NCBI GenBank assembly: GCA_030652335.1
Contig: JAUSAW010000015.1
Span: 62,001-126,000, forward strand
Source of the DNA: Gammaproteobacteria bacterium
Lineage (GTDB): Bacteria > Pseudomonadota > Gammaproteobacteria > Francisellales > CACEW01
Length of the DNA: 64,000 nucleotides
Reading direction: 5' to 3'
Shown: positions 36,067 to 44,812 of the stretch, piece after piece
Layout: every line of letters starts with the position of its first letter
Position numbering within the stretch: position 1 is the first letter of the stretch
Made by a program: the position numbers and the translations under genes
The notes under the pieces: model-generated
What the model saw: the letters and a program-made list of their open reading frames with translations, nothing else
Databases searched by the model: none
What the model was told of the DNA's origin: nothing

Positions 36067-36699
36067 ATGTTATTTTATACAATTGAAATCATTGGCATGG
36101 TGGCCTTTGCCATTAGCGGCGCCTTAGCGGCCGTTCAGCATCGCATGGATATGAGTGGGGCCATATTTTTGGCTGTATTGGTTGGAAATGGCGGCGGGAC
36201 TATTCGCGATGAGCTGCTTGGAGTGCCAGTATTTTGGCTAAGCCAGACTCAATATATTTGGATTGCGGCATTAACAGGATTTATCGTATTTGGCATCGCC
36301 TATTATAAACTGACCCCCACCAGCGCTAAAAACCTCAATAGTTTATTACTGCTATTCGATGCTTTGGGACTAGGGGTATTTGTTGTCGCAGGTACCGATA
36401 AGGCCCTGGCCTGTCATCTGCCTGCCAGCATGGCGGTATTATTGGGTATGATTACCGGGATAGGTGGCGGCGCGATTCGCGATGTATTATGTAATGATAT
36501 CCCGGTGATATTTAGGCGTCAGCTCTACGCTACGCCCGCCCTGCTCGGTGCGATTACTTATGTTATTGGAATTCGTTATTACAGCTTAGAATTAGCCATT
36601 TGGACAGCGGTTTCGGTCGTGGTCGTAATCCGCTGTCTAGGGCTTTATTGCAATTGGCACCTGCCGATGCTTAGATCTACTGACGACAATCAAACCTAA
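36067..36699 (+). CDS. TRIC/UPF0126-family membrane channel (YadS-like)
   Basis: This 210-residue protein has about six to seven helices and a duplicated core: GMVAFAISGALAAVQHRMDMSG with GNGGGTIRDELLG, then FDALGLGVFVVAGTDKAL with GIGGGAIRDVLCNDIP. The paired GGGxIRD motifs define the family, whose members are trimeric cation channels. It is divergent from the gene at 35386-35943 and is probably monocistronic. Confidence 0.9.
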   Translation: MLFYTIEIIGMVAFAISGALAAVQHRMDMSGAIFLAVLVGNGGGTIRDELLGVPVFWLSQTQYIWIAALTGFIVFGIAYYKLTPTSAKNLNSLLLLFDALGLGVFVVAGTDKALACHLPASMAVLLGMITGIGGGAIRDVLCNDIPVIFRRQLYATPALLGAITYVIGIRYYSLELAIWTAVSVVVVIRCLGLYCNWHLPMLRSTDDNQT

Positions 36700-36740
36700 A
36701 CAATTTGATCAGACACAGTCGCATTGCTACTTATTTTTCC

Positions 36741-37586
36741 TTATTTGCAGGCGTGCGTGCAATCTTGAGCCGATTCCGATTTAGAGCTTGCGATTACGTG
36801 GCGAACAGCCGTAGCATAACGCGCGCAGTCAATCACTTTAGTTTCTTCTTTCCACTTCGAGATTTTCGCTATCAAGTTGACTAAAGGATCCTTATGACCT
36901 TCTCTGGCTATATCTTCCGCTGTTTGTCCTAGGAAATTTTTTGCATTCACGTCAACTTCCATAAGCTCAGCTAAATACTTTACTGCTGAATGACAATTGG
37001 TAGCAACAGCATACATTAATGCCGTATAACCATTTTTTGGATCGACTGCGTTTACATTCACATTATAGACCGTATGAAGATACGTTAACATTTCGACATC
37101 GTTACATTGAGCAAAACAGTGAAACAAATTGATATGCTTTACATCTGCCTGAATCTCTATCATATCTTGAATAATTTTCTCACATTCAAGATTAAAAGTT
37201 TTAGGATTCATTACAACAAGTTTGATCTGTCCAAATGATGAGCCTACTGAGCCCTCTCTAACAGGCAGCCTTCTGGAAGGAGATAGTGGCAAGCTCACAG
37301 TTTCTGGCGCTTCAGCCATTGGGACATTAAATTCTCCTTGCTTAATAAAAGCCGTCTGTGAGGAAGTTGGCGTCTGAGGGATATAGGTAGTAAGCAAGGT
37401 CTCAACGAATAAAGCAGGTTTTGTTTCAGCAAACTCAATTGCCGGCATCGCTATTGCATCATGGCGGGGTATTATTGTAGCAAGTGAAATTGGGCTTATT
37501 TTATTAAGCAGCCCCCCGTTTAAAAAACTAAAATATCCGAGCAGCTTTGAAAAACTAGTATGTAGAGGCATAGTAATTACATCCAT
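36741..37586 (-). CDS. Ankyrin-repeat protein with CTTAA-box promoter, effector candidate
   Basis: In this 281-residue protein residues about 165-240 form ankyrin repeats: NLFHCFAQCNDVEMLTYLHT, NGYTALMYAVATNCHSAVKY and NAKNFLGQTAEDIAREGHKD. The first 150 residues are unrelated and Pro/Thr/Ser-rich. There is no signal peptide. Start 37586 is uncertain; ATG 37571 is an alternative. The promoter carries four tandem CTTAA-type units. Ankyrin proteins under such boxes are typical type IV effectors in Legionella and Coxiella; secretion here is inference. Confidence 0.72.
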   Translation of the reverse strand: MDVITMPLHTSFSKLLGYFSFLNGGLLNKISPISLATIIPRHDAIAMPAIEFAETKPALFVETLLTTYIPQTPTSSQTAFIKQGEFNVPMAEAPETVSLPLSPSRRLPVREGSVGSSFGQIKLVVMNPKTFNLECEKIIQDMIEIQADVKHINLFHCFAQCNDVEMLTYLHTVYNVNVNAVDPKNGYTALMYAVATNCHSAVKYLAELMEVDVNAKNFLGQTAEDIAREGHKDPLVNLIAKISKWKEETKVIDCARYATAVRHVIASSKSESAQDCTHACK

Positions 37587-37604
37587 GTAGTATTAAGCAC
37601 AAGC

Positions 37605-37665
37605 ATGATAGCATCCCAGCCTTAAGGAAAGCTTAAGGAAATCTTAAAGAAAGCTTAAGGAAAAT
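37605..37665 (-). promoter_or_regulatory. Promoter with four tandem CTTAA-type boxes
   Basis: Four 11-bp units (TTAAGGAAAGC-like on the plus strand, 37622-37665) give repeated C(T)TTAA on the minus strand. The last half-site ends at 37621, and a TATCAT -10 element (37610-37605) lies exactly 10 bases on, the same spacing as at 35973-36005. It drives the ankyrin gene 36741-37586. The period is about one helical turn. Confidence 0.6.
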
Positions 37666-37670
37666 AAATT

Positions 37671-38951
37671 TTACTCGGAAACCTGTTCGACTAATGTAAA
37701 GTAATTAGGACAGGTTTTAGCGACATACTCAGAGCCTTTTATTATCACGCCCGGAATTTTAAGGCCAATAAGCGATAGCGACATCGCAATGCGATGGTCT
37801 TTAAACGATTCAACAGCAGCCCCCGAGGCTTGTCCAGGATAAATGGTTAAACTATCTTGAGTCGAGCTAACGGTAAGCCCCAATCGAGTTAAGCCATCTG
37901 AAATAGCAGCGACTCGATCGGATTCCTGTAATCGAGTATGGGCCAGACCATGAATAGTCGTTGGGCTGTCTGCAAATGGGGCGAGGCAGGCTAAGGTCAT
38001 AAAGGTATCGCTAAACCCCGTCATATCGATATCACCTAAGCCTTTTAAATGCTTAGCACCAACCACGGTTATACCGCCGTTTTCTTCCAGTACCGTGCAG
38101 CCCATTTCCTCCAAAACCGCTAAAAATTGAATATCGCCCTGCATACATTTTCGACTTAAGTTTGGCACATGCATGCGACCAGCGGTTAAGGCAGCCATGA
38201 CGAAGAAATAAGATGCCGTAGAAGCATCGGGTTCAATTCTATAATCTCGGGCCTGATAGGTGCCTTCTGGCACTGAGAGGGTCTTAGCGTCCAACCAATT
38301 GGCTCTAAGACCAAATTCTGCCATCATCTGTAAGGTCATATGCACATAGGTTTTGTGATCGAGGCCTAGGCTACTGCTTAAAATTAAAGGGGCCTTAGCA
38401 TAAGGTGAGGCCATCAATAAACCGGATAAAAATTGGCTGCTATCGGTAATATCGATGATGACCTTGCCACCTTCTAGTCCATTGGTACTGAGGGTAAATG
38501 GCATACGATAAGGGCTGGATTCAAACTGAAATTGCGAGCCTTGCTGCTGTAAAACTTCAAGCAAAGGCTGAATGGGACGCTCTGACATTCGGCTAGTGGC
38601 TGAAAAATGGTAATGGCCTGCAATGGCCGCGCAGACCGGAATTAAAAAGCGGGTCGCGGTACCGGCATCCTTACAATAAATCTTGGCCGCATTAGAGTTA
38701 GGAAATGCACCGCCCCCACCCTCTATTTCAATTCGGCATTTTTCACGGTCGATATTAAGCCTTAAGCCTAATTCAATTAAAGCCGCGGCAAAGGCTTCGG
38801 TGTCCTCGCTAAATAGCACCCCTTCGAGTCGTGAACGCCCCTCTGCCAAGGCGGCTAATAATAAAGCTCGGTTGGTTATGCTTTTGGAGCCAGGCACGAT
38901 AACTGTGGCATCGATAGCATGGGAGATAGGACGAATAACTTGTTCTGACAT
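37671..38951 (-). CDS. aroA: 3-phosphoshikimate 1-carboxyvinyltransferase (EPSP synthase)
   Basis: This 426-residue enzyme joins shikimate-3-phosphate and PEP. Signatures are VPGSKSITNRALLLAALAEG (phosphate-binding), the KDAGTATRFLIPVC active-site segment, and the C-terminal RLQESDRVAAISDGLTRLG and DHRIAMSLSLIGLK. The E-x-D-x-S-x-x-S (EPDASTASYFF) motif is present. Length is complete. A CTTAA-rich promoter for the downstream ankyrin gene begins directly at its 3' end. Confidence 0.96.
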   Translation of the reverse strand: MSEQVIRPISHAIDATVIVPGSKSITNRALLLAALAEGRSRLEGVLFSEDTEAFAAALIELGLRLNIDREKCRIEIEGGGGAFPNSNAAKIYCKDAGTATRFLIPVCAAIAGHYHFSATSRMSERPIQPLLEVLQQQGSQFQFESSPYRMPFTLSTNGLEGGKVIIDITDSSQFLSGLLMASPYAKAPLILSSSLGLDHKTYVHMTLQMMAEFGLRANWLDAKTLSVPEGTYQARDYRIEPDASTASYFFVMAALTAGRMHVPNLSRKCMQGDIQFLAVLEEMGCTVLEENGGITVVGAKHLKGLGDIDMTGFSDTFMTLACLAPFADSPTTIHGLAHTRLQESDRVAAISDGLTRLGLTVSSTQDSLTIYPGQASGAAVESFKDHRIAMSLSLIGLKIPGVIIKGSEYVAKTCPNYFTLVEQVSE

Positions 38952-39034
38952 TTATGGCCTTGTGTAATCGTAATGATAAGAAATATGCTAACATAACTTA
39001 TCAATCTACCTTACATTCACTATAGATTCAAACC

Positions 39035-39718
39035 ATGAAAAGTAATAAATATTACAATGCTATTTTTATTGGAGCCATGCTGCTTACGGTAAATGCCGGC
39101 TATATCAATGCCGTTGTTCTGCTTGGCATCTATCACCACGCGGTAAGTTATATGACGGGGAACCTGGCGAATATCGGGCTAGCTATTCAGACACACCATC
39201 CTTTTGGAGTAGTGGCTCCGCTGTTAATCGTATTGTCTTTTGTTAGTGGTGCCATGATAAGTGGGATCATTATCACTACCAGCCAATTTTCCATTAATCA
39301 GCATTACGCAAAAGCTTTGCTTGTGTTAGCCTTAATATTAGCTGCCAGCACCTTATTAATGAAGGTCCAAGACTCTATTGTATTAGGCTTAAGCGAGTGC
39401 TTGGCTGCTATGGCTTGTGGGCTTCAAAACGCTATGACTACCACCTTTTCAGGCGCCATAATAAGGACGACTCATATGACTGGAGTCTTGACCGACCTTG
39501 GCATCCAATTAGGCCGATTACTAAAAGGTGAACATGCCGAAACCTGGAAAATTACCTTTTTTAGTAGCCTAGCCTTAAGCTTTATCCTAGGCAGTGTTTT
39601 AGGCTTAATCGTATTTAGCTATGTAAACACGCAAGCTATGTGGATATCCTCCATAGCTTGCTTAGTGTTTAGCCTTAGCTTCAATTTATGGAATAATCAT
39701 CCATCACCTGAGCAGTAG
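39035..39718 (+). CDS. YoaK/DUF1275-family membrane protein
   Basis: This 227-residue protein has about six helices and the DUF1275 pattern: AGYINAVVLLG, SYMTGNLANIGLAIQ near the start, ECLAAMACGLQNAMTTTFSGAIIRTTHMTGVLTDLG-type text in the second half. A transport role is generally assumed but untested. It overlaps the convergent hypothetical gene at 39681 by 38 bases. Confidence 0.87.
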   Translation: MKSNKYYNAIFIGAMLLTVNAGYINAVVLLGIYHHAVSYMTGNLANIGLAIQTHHPFGVVAPLLIVLSFVSGAMISGIIITTSQFSINQHYAKALLVLALILAASTLLMKVQDSIVLGLSECLAAMACGLQNAMTTTFSGAIIRTTHMTGVLTDLGIQLGRLLKGEHAETWKITFFSSLALSFILGSVLGLIVFSYVNTQAMWISSIACLVFSLSFNLWNNHPSPEQ

Positions 39719-40112
39719 AACGCTTACAGGCTGAGTGATAGAGACACCAAAACGCCGTTGAAATGATTGCGGTCACTGCGATCCCACAACCCATTCCTAT
39801 CATTCCTGCATTCGTGCCCTCAAAACAATCTCGGCCCACCTCATTTCCAACGCAAGATCCTACCACTAGAGCAACTGCCGTCACCCCCGCTTTGGTTAAT
39901 GCAATGCAAGATGAACTGGATTGAGCACCTGGCAAATCGACCCTTTCATCATCACCAGTGCTTACCCTAGACCTTCTACGGGATTCTGAACTTGATGGAT
40001 CAGCGTGATGGCGAGCCATATCAGGAGGTAGCTCTATGTATACCTGCGCATGATCTTCTGTATCGAAAATTTTACTACTAGCACTCCGAACATTATCATT
40101 AGAACTAGGCAT
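39681..40112 (-). CDS. Hypothetical membrane protein, second of a pair
   Basis: With ATG 40112 the protein has 143 residues; 40136 gives 151 but lacks a ribosome-binding site, while GGGG lies upstream of 40112. A polar, Ser/Arg/Asp-rich half (SSSESRRRSRVSTGDDERVD) is followed by two hydrophobic helices (ALTKAGVTAVALVVGSCVG and AGMIGMGCGIAVTAIISTAF). It overlaps the gene upstream by 8 bases (ATGCCTAG), which suggests coupling. Layout matches its partner at 40105-40569: polar N-terminus, hairpin of two helices, short tail. Confidence 0.6.
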   Translation of the reverse strand: MPSSNDNVRSASSKIFDTEDHAQVYIELPPDMARHHADPSSSESRRRSRVSTGDDERVDLPGAQSSSSCIALTKAGVTAVALVVGSCVGNEVGRDCFEGTNAGMIGMGCGIAVTAIISTAFWCLYHSACKRSTAQVMDDYSIN

Positions 40113-40569
40113 AATCACAGCCCCGCATTGACTCATTTAATTCAATGGAGTCAGGGCCTTTAATCGTAAGAGTAGAATTAATTTTGTATAGACAGGAAAA
40201 TGTAAGACTCAATGCTCCGGCTATAGCCACACTGCTACCAATAGCCACGGTAACATGACTGCCATCATCAGTTGCCGCGCCCACCCCGACCGTTATGACA
40301 CCACCCACTATGGCCGCAATCGATAGCGCATAAATCCCTTTTAGTAGTGGTGATGTATCAACGCATAAGAATCGCGCTAAAAAGCTTAACTGTAGTGAAT
40401 TCTGGGCTGAAAGCTTATCTTCGCCTTCATACAATCTATAGCCTTCTTCATCACTTTCCTCTTGCGAATCAGAAGTGGAGCCATCAACATTAACAACAAG
40501 TTGTTGCTTAAGCGTGTACCCATCACTTAAGTCAGTTATAACTACAGCTGCCTGTACTTGGTCCATCAT
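40105..40569 (-). CDS. Hypothetical membrane protein, first of a pair
   Basis: This 154-residue frame starts at ATG 40569 after GGAGGATATAGT. An acidic, Ser-rich N-terminal half (STSDSQEESDEEGYRLYEGE) is followed by two hydrophobic helices (GIYALSIAAIVGGVITVGVG and VAIGSSVAIAGALSLTFSCL) and a polar tail. The family is not recognised. With the overlapping gene downstream it forms a two-gene unit of small two-helix proteins. This hairpin layout is seen in some secreted membrane-inserting effectors, which is speculation here. Confidence 0.62.
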   Translation of the reverse strand: MMDQVQAAVVITDLSDGYTLKQQLVVNVDGSTSDSQEESDEEGYRLYEGEDKLSAQNSLQLSFLARFLCVDTSPLLKGIYALSIAAIVGGVITVGVGAATDDGSHVTVAIGSSVAIAGALSLTFSCLYKINSTLTIKGPDSIELNESMRGCDYA

Positions 40570-40715
40570 ACTATATCCTCCTTGATCGATATAAAAACTG
40601 CCTGCATTATGCCTCGTTTTTCGCTAGATTACCGCTTATATCGTAACTGACTGCGAGACTTACCATTTAATCGATCCATGCTACAATAAGAGCTTGAATT
40701 TAGAGGAGTCATTCA

Positions 40716-43349
40716 ATGCCCCAAAATACCGAAATAAAATACCGTAAAGACTATCAGCCGCCGCATTACCATATCGATAGCGTGATGCTTACCGTGGAGA
40801 TTGGAGAAGACCATACCACCGTGGAAAGCATGTTAAGCCTGCATCGCAGCGCGAATGTTAGCAGTGATACTCCCTTAGTCTTACATGGCGAGCACCAAGA
40901 ACTCAAATCGATACTATTAAACGAAAAAATAGTAAGCAAAGCACAATACCAACTGAGTGCGACAGAATTAATCATTAACGATCTCCCCGAACATTTCTCC
41001 CTAAAAATCCGCAGCCTTATAAAACCCCAACTCAATACGGCTCTAGAAGGCCTATATAAAAGCCAAGATATGTTTTGTACCCAATGCGAGCCTAACGGTT
41101 TTCGCCGCATTACATACTACTTAGATCGCCCCGATGTTATGGCGAGCTTTACCACTAAGATTATCGCCGATAAAACCCTTTATCCCGTATTGTTATCTAA
41201 TGGCAATAAGATCGATAGCGGCCTACTCGATAACAATAAACATTTCGCCACCTGGCACGATCCTTTTAAAAAGCCGAGCTATTTATTCGCCTTAGTCGCT
41301 GGTGATTTAGCGGTACTTAAAGATAGTTATACCACGGCATCTGGCCGTCCGGTAGCCACGGAAATTTATGCCAGAAAACACGATATCGAAAAATGCCACT
41401 ATGCGATGGAAGCCTTAAAACAATCGATGCGCTGGGATGAAGTGAAGTTTGGCCGCGAATACGATTTAGATATCTATATGATCGTGGCAGTCTCCGATTT
41501 CAATATGGGCGCCATGGAAAATAAAGGTCTTAATTTATTTAATACCAAATATGTTTTAGTGAACCCCTTAACCAGCACCGACTTAGACTATCAAAATGTC
41601 CAAGCGGTTATCGGCCACGAATATTTCCATAACTGGACCGGCAATCGCATTACCTGCCGCGATTGGTTTCAGCTCAGCTTAAAAGAAGGGTTAACGGTAT
41701 TTCGCGATGAAGAATTTACCGCCGACCATCATAGCCGCAGCGTAAAGAGGATTGAAGACGTTAAAATCATTCGCTCCGCTCAATTCTCGGAGGATGCCAG
41801 CCCCATGGCTCATCCGATTCGCCCCGATTCCTATATCGAAATGAATAATTTTTACACCGTGACCGTTTATAATAAAGGCGCTGAAGTGATTCGCATGCAG
41901 CACACTATTTTAGGGACCGCGGGCTTTCGTAAAGGCATGGACTTATATTTTGATACTTTCGATGGGCAGGCTGTGACCTGCGATGATTTTGTAGCCTGTA
42001 TGGAAAAGGCTAATTCGGTTGATCTCGAACAATTTCGCCTCTGGTATTCACAAGCTGGCACACCTAGCCTAAGCATTCATGATAAATATGATGCTGCTCA
42101 TAAAACCTATTCTTTACATATCGCACAATCCTGCCCAGCAACAGCTGCTGAGCCACAAAAGCCAGCCTTCGATATCCCTATTAAACTCGGACTATTAGGG
42201 AAAAATGGCCATGATTTAAAGGTGGAATACGATGGCAAGCTTGGTACTAACCATGTACTTAGACTGACTCATAAAGACCACACTTTTGTGTTTAAAAATG
42301 TAGCTGAAAAACCTATACCCTCATTGTTACGGGATTTTTCAGCCCCGGTTAAACTCGAGTATGCTTATTCTGACGATCAGTTATTATTTTTATTCGCCCA
42401 TGATAGCAATGAATTTAATCGCTGGGATGCCGGCCAAATTATGGCGAGCCGCATCTTATTGAATATCGCAAAAGCTTATAGGGAACAAACCGAGTATCAG
42501 ATACCAAAGAGCTTTATCGAAGCGATTCACCATATCCTTCGCTCCAGCAATTTAGATAAATCCTTGGTGTCCGAGGCTATTACTCTGCCTTCTGAGCGCA
42601 CCTTAGCCGAGACTATGGCAACGATCGATGTCGATGCCATTCATTTCGCCAGGGAACACTTAATCCGCACGATTGGTAAATCTCTGCAAGACCCACTATT
42701 CCATGCCTACAATCATTTGCAGCTTCCAGGGCATTATCAAATCGATAGCAGCTCTATTGCCATGAGACGACTGCGCAATACCTGTTTAGGCTATTTGATT
42801 CAAACCGAGCATCCTCAATTGATTAAGCTCTGTCAGACTCAATTTTCTCAAGCCAATAATATGACTGATCAGCTAGCCGCCCTGCATTATTTAGCCAACG
42901 TATCCGATGCAGATATTCGTGCTGAAGTCTTAGCTAAATTTTATCATCAATGGCAGCATGAGCCATTAGTGGTCGATAAATGGTTAACTATTCAAGCCAG
43001 TACCAAACATTCCGACACCATCGCCAATGTGGAAAGTTTGCTGACTCATCCGGCTTTTGATTATAAAAACCCAAATAAAGTCTATGCCCTATTAAGTAGT
43101 TTTACCGCCAATCAAGCTCAGTTCCATCGCGAAGATGGCAAGGGTTATCAGCTAATTGTCGAGCAAATTAAACTACTCGACAAGATTAACCCTATGGTTG
43201 CCGCCCGCCTCGCTCGAGCCTTAATGAGCTTTAAACGCTACGATGAAAAGCGACAACAGCTAATGAAACAGGCCTTGGAAGAAATTGCTGCCATCAAAAA
43301 TTTATCCAAAGATGTGTATGAAATAGTTAAAAAAAGCTTACACTCGTAA
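40716..43349 (+). CDS. pepN: Aminopeptidase N (M1 metallopeptidase)
   Basis: This 877-residue enzyme is close to E. coli PepN in length. The exopeptidase motif GAMEN is in NMGAMENKGLNLF and the zinc site HEYFHNW, with the third ligand E in LKEGLTVFRDEEF, follows in order. Conserved QCEPNGFRRITYYLDRPDV lies in the N-terminal beta domain, and the C-terminal helical superhelix is complete. It is the major general aminopeptidase. It starts after a GAGGAG site and is followed 26 bases later by a GT39 gene. Confidence 0.97.
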   Translation: MPQNTEIKYRKDYQPPHYHIDSVMLTVEIGEDHTTVESMLSLHRSANVSSDTPLVLHGEHQELKSILLNEKIVSKAQYQLSATELIINDLPEHFSLKIRSLIKPQLNTALEGLYKSQDMFCTQCEPNGFRRITYYLDRPDVMASFTTKIIADKTLYPVLLSNGNKIDSGLLDNNKHFATWHDPFKKPSYLFALVAGDLAVLKDSYTTASGRPVATEIYARKHDIEKCHYAMEALKQSMRWDEVKFGREYDLDIYMIVAVSDFNMGAMENKGLNLFNTKYVLVNPLTSTDLDYQNVQAVIGHEYFHNWTGNRITCRDWFQLSLKEGLTVFRDEEFTADHHSRSVKRIEDVKIIRSAQFSEDASPMAHPIRPDSYIEMNNFYTVTVYNKGAEVIRMQHTILGTAGFRKGMDLYFDTFDGQAVTCDDFVACMEKANSVDLEQFRLWYSQAGTPSLSIHDKYDAAHKTYSLHIAQSCPATAAEPQKPAFDIPIKLGLLGKNGHDLKVEYDGKLGTNHVLRLTHKDHTFVFKNVAEKPIPSLLRDFSAPVKLEYAYSDDQLLFLFAHDSNEFNRWDAGQIMASRILLNIAKAYREQTEYQIPKSFIEAIHHILRSSNLDKSLVSEAITLPSERTLAETMATIDVDAIHFAREHLIRTIGKSLQDPLFHAYNHLQLPGHYQIDSSSIAMRRLRNTCLGYLIQTEHPQLIKLCQTQFSQANNMTDQLAALHYLANVSDADIRAEVLAKFYHQWQHEPLVVDKWLTIQASTKHSDTIANVESLLTHPAFDYKNPNKVYALLSSFTANQAQFHREDGKGYQLIVEQIKLLDKINPMVAARLARALMSFKRYDEKRQQLMKQALEEIAAIKNLSKDVYEIVKKSLHS

Positions 43350-43375
43350 ACTCATTATGGCTCTAGGATAGATTT

Positions 43376-44812
43376 ATGCGTTCGCAAACGACCGTGCTTC
43401 GGGCTCTCTTGCTTTTATGTTGCTTAGGTTTAGTCGTATATTGCTTTTTTATCTATCCCGGTAGCGATGCTTTTTATTATTGGGAATGGAGCCAACATTT
43501 AGCCCTATCCTATTATGATGGCCCACCGATGATCGCCTATATTATAAAGGTTTTCACCAGTATTTTCGGCACGAATCTTTTTGCGTTGAATAGTATTGGG
43601 GCGCTTAGCCTGATTGTGAGCAGCTACTTTATTTATAAAACCGGCGAGTTGATCGAGGACCAAGAAACGGGGCTTATGGCAGCTTTGCTTTGGCTGCTCC
43701 ACCCAATCATTATTTCCAGGCTTTTTCTTAAAGTGACTTATGATGATCCTCTCAACGTATTTTGGGCCATCGCTATCTATTATGTTGCTCGCTATATCAA
43801 ACACCAAAAAACCTCTGACCTATATGCTAGCGGCTGTGTAATAGGCTTAATGCTACTCTCCAAATATAGCGCCATAGTTTTTATAATTGGCAGCCTATTA
43901 TTTTTTATACTTAAGCCAAGCCAACGAAAAATCTTTAAAAATAAACATCTTTATGGCTCAGCCTTGTTGGCCTTAATTATATTTAGTCCGGTGATCGTGT
44001 GGAATGTACAACATGACTGGATATCGATTACCTATCAACTTGCCGTACATAAATCCACCGCTACCAACCACTCTATTTCGTGGATATCAGCCAACCATTA
44101 TCTAGGTAACTTTCTGGGCAATCTTCTTATCTTTGCCTTAATTCCGATTATGGCTATCTATCGAAATAAACTAAAAACCAAACCCGATTTAATCGATTAT
44201 TTACTCTGCATGAGCCTAAGTTTTTTTATTTTTTGGCTAGCGGCCTCTTTTTTTATTACTGTAGTCATGATGTATCTAGCCCCAGTTATCATTAGCTTAA
44301 GCTTACTCTGCGCTTACTATCTTAAGAAATATCGTTACCATAAGACCTTCTGGATACTTATTGGGATATTTTTTATAGCCAGTATGATGAGAATAGTAGA
44401 GGGATATCAAAACAGTACGGTTAACTATAAGATTACTCAGCAATTTATAGCCCCTTATCAACAAGTCCACCCCCTGCCTATTTTTGGCTATAACTACTCA
44501 TCGGTAGATGAAATGGTTTTTTGGGTAAACGATAAGACAATTGCTCCTCTTCCCTGCATAGCTGAAATAAACCAATATCGCTATTGGAATGCTAGTTTGA
44601 CAAATGCGCTAGTCAACAGAAAAATTAAACAAGCCCTGTATATCGATTTTTATACCGTGCCTATTCCAGCAATAACGATTCCTGGCTGTATCGATCAATA
44701 CTTTTCTAGCTGCACTAAACTACCAACTCATTTCACTCTGCAACAGCCTCATTTGCTTACGAACCATCCCGTAACTAGCGAAGCTATCGTCTATAAATGC
44801 AGCAATAGCTAA
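43376..44812 (+). CDS. GT39-family membrane glycosyltransferase (PMT_2/ArnT-like)
   Basis: This 478-residue protein has about eleven hydrophobic helices. The first periplasmic loop has YPGSDAFYYWEWSQHLALSY, where the acidic residue matches the catalytic site of PMT/ArnT enzymes, and DGPPMIAY and KVTYDDPLNVFWA follow. These enzymes move sugars from polyprenyl-phosphate carriers to lipid A, glycans or proteins. It follows pepN on the same strand. Its last four bases overlap the convergent dehydrogenase gene. Acceptor not predictable. Confidence 0.87.
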   Translation: MRSQTTVLRALLLLCCLGLVVYCFFIYPGSDAFYYWEWSQHLALSYYDGPPMIAYIIKVFTSIFGTNLFALNSIGALSLIVSSYFIYKTGELIEDQETGLMAALLWLLHPIIISRLFLKVTYDDPLNVFWAIAIYYVARYIKHQKTSDLYASGCVIGLMLLSKYSAIVFIIGSLLFFILKPSQRKIFKNKHLYGSALLALIIFSPVIVWNVQHDWISITYQLAVHKSTATNHSISWISANHYLGNFLGNLLIFALIPIMAIYRNKLKTKPDLIDYLLCMSLSFFIFWLAASFFITVVMMYLAPVIISLSLLCAYYLKKYRYHKTFWILIGIFFIASMMRIVEGYQNSTVNYKITQQFIAPYQQVHPLPIFGYNYSSVDEMVFWVNDKTIAPLPCIAEINQYRYWNASLTNALVNRKIKQALYIDFYTVPIPAITIPGCIDQYFSSCTKLPTHFTLQQPHLLTNHPVTSEAIVYKCSNS

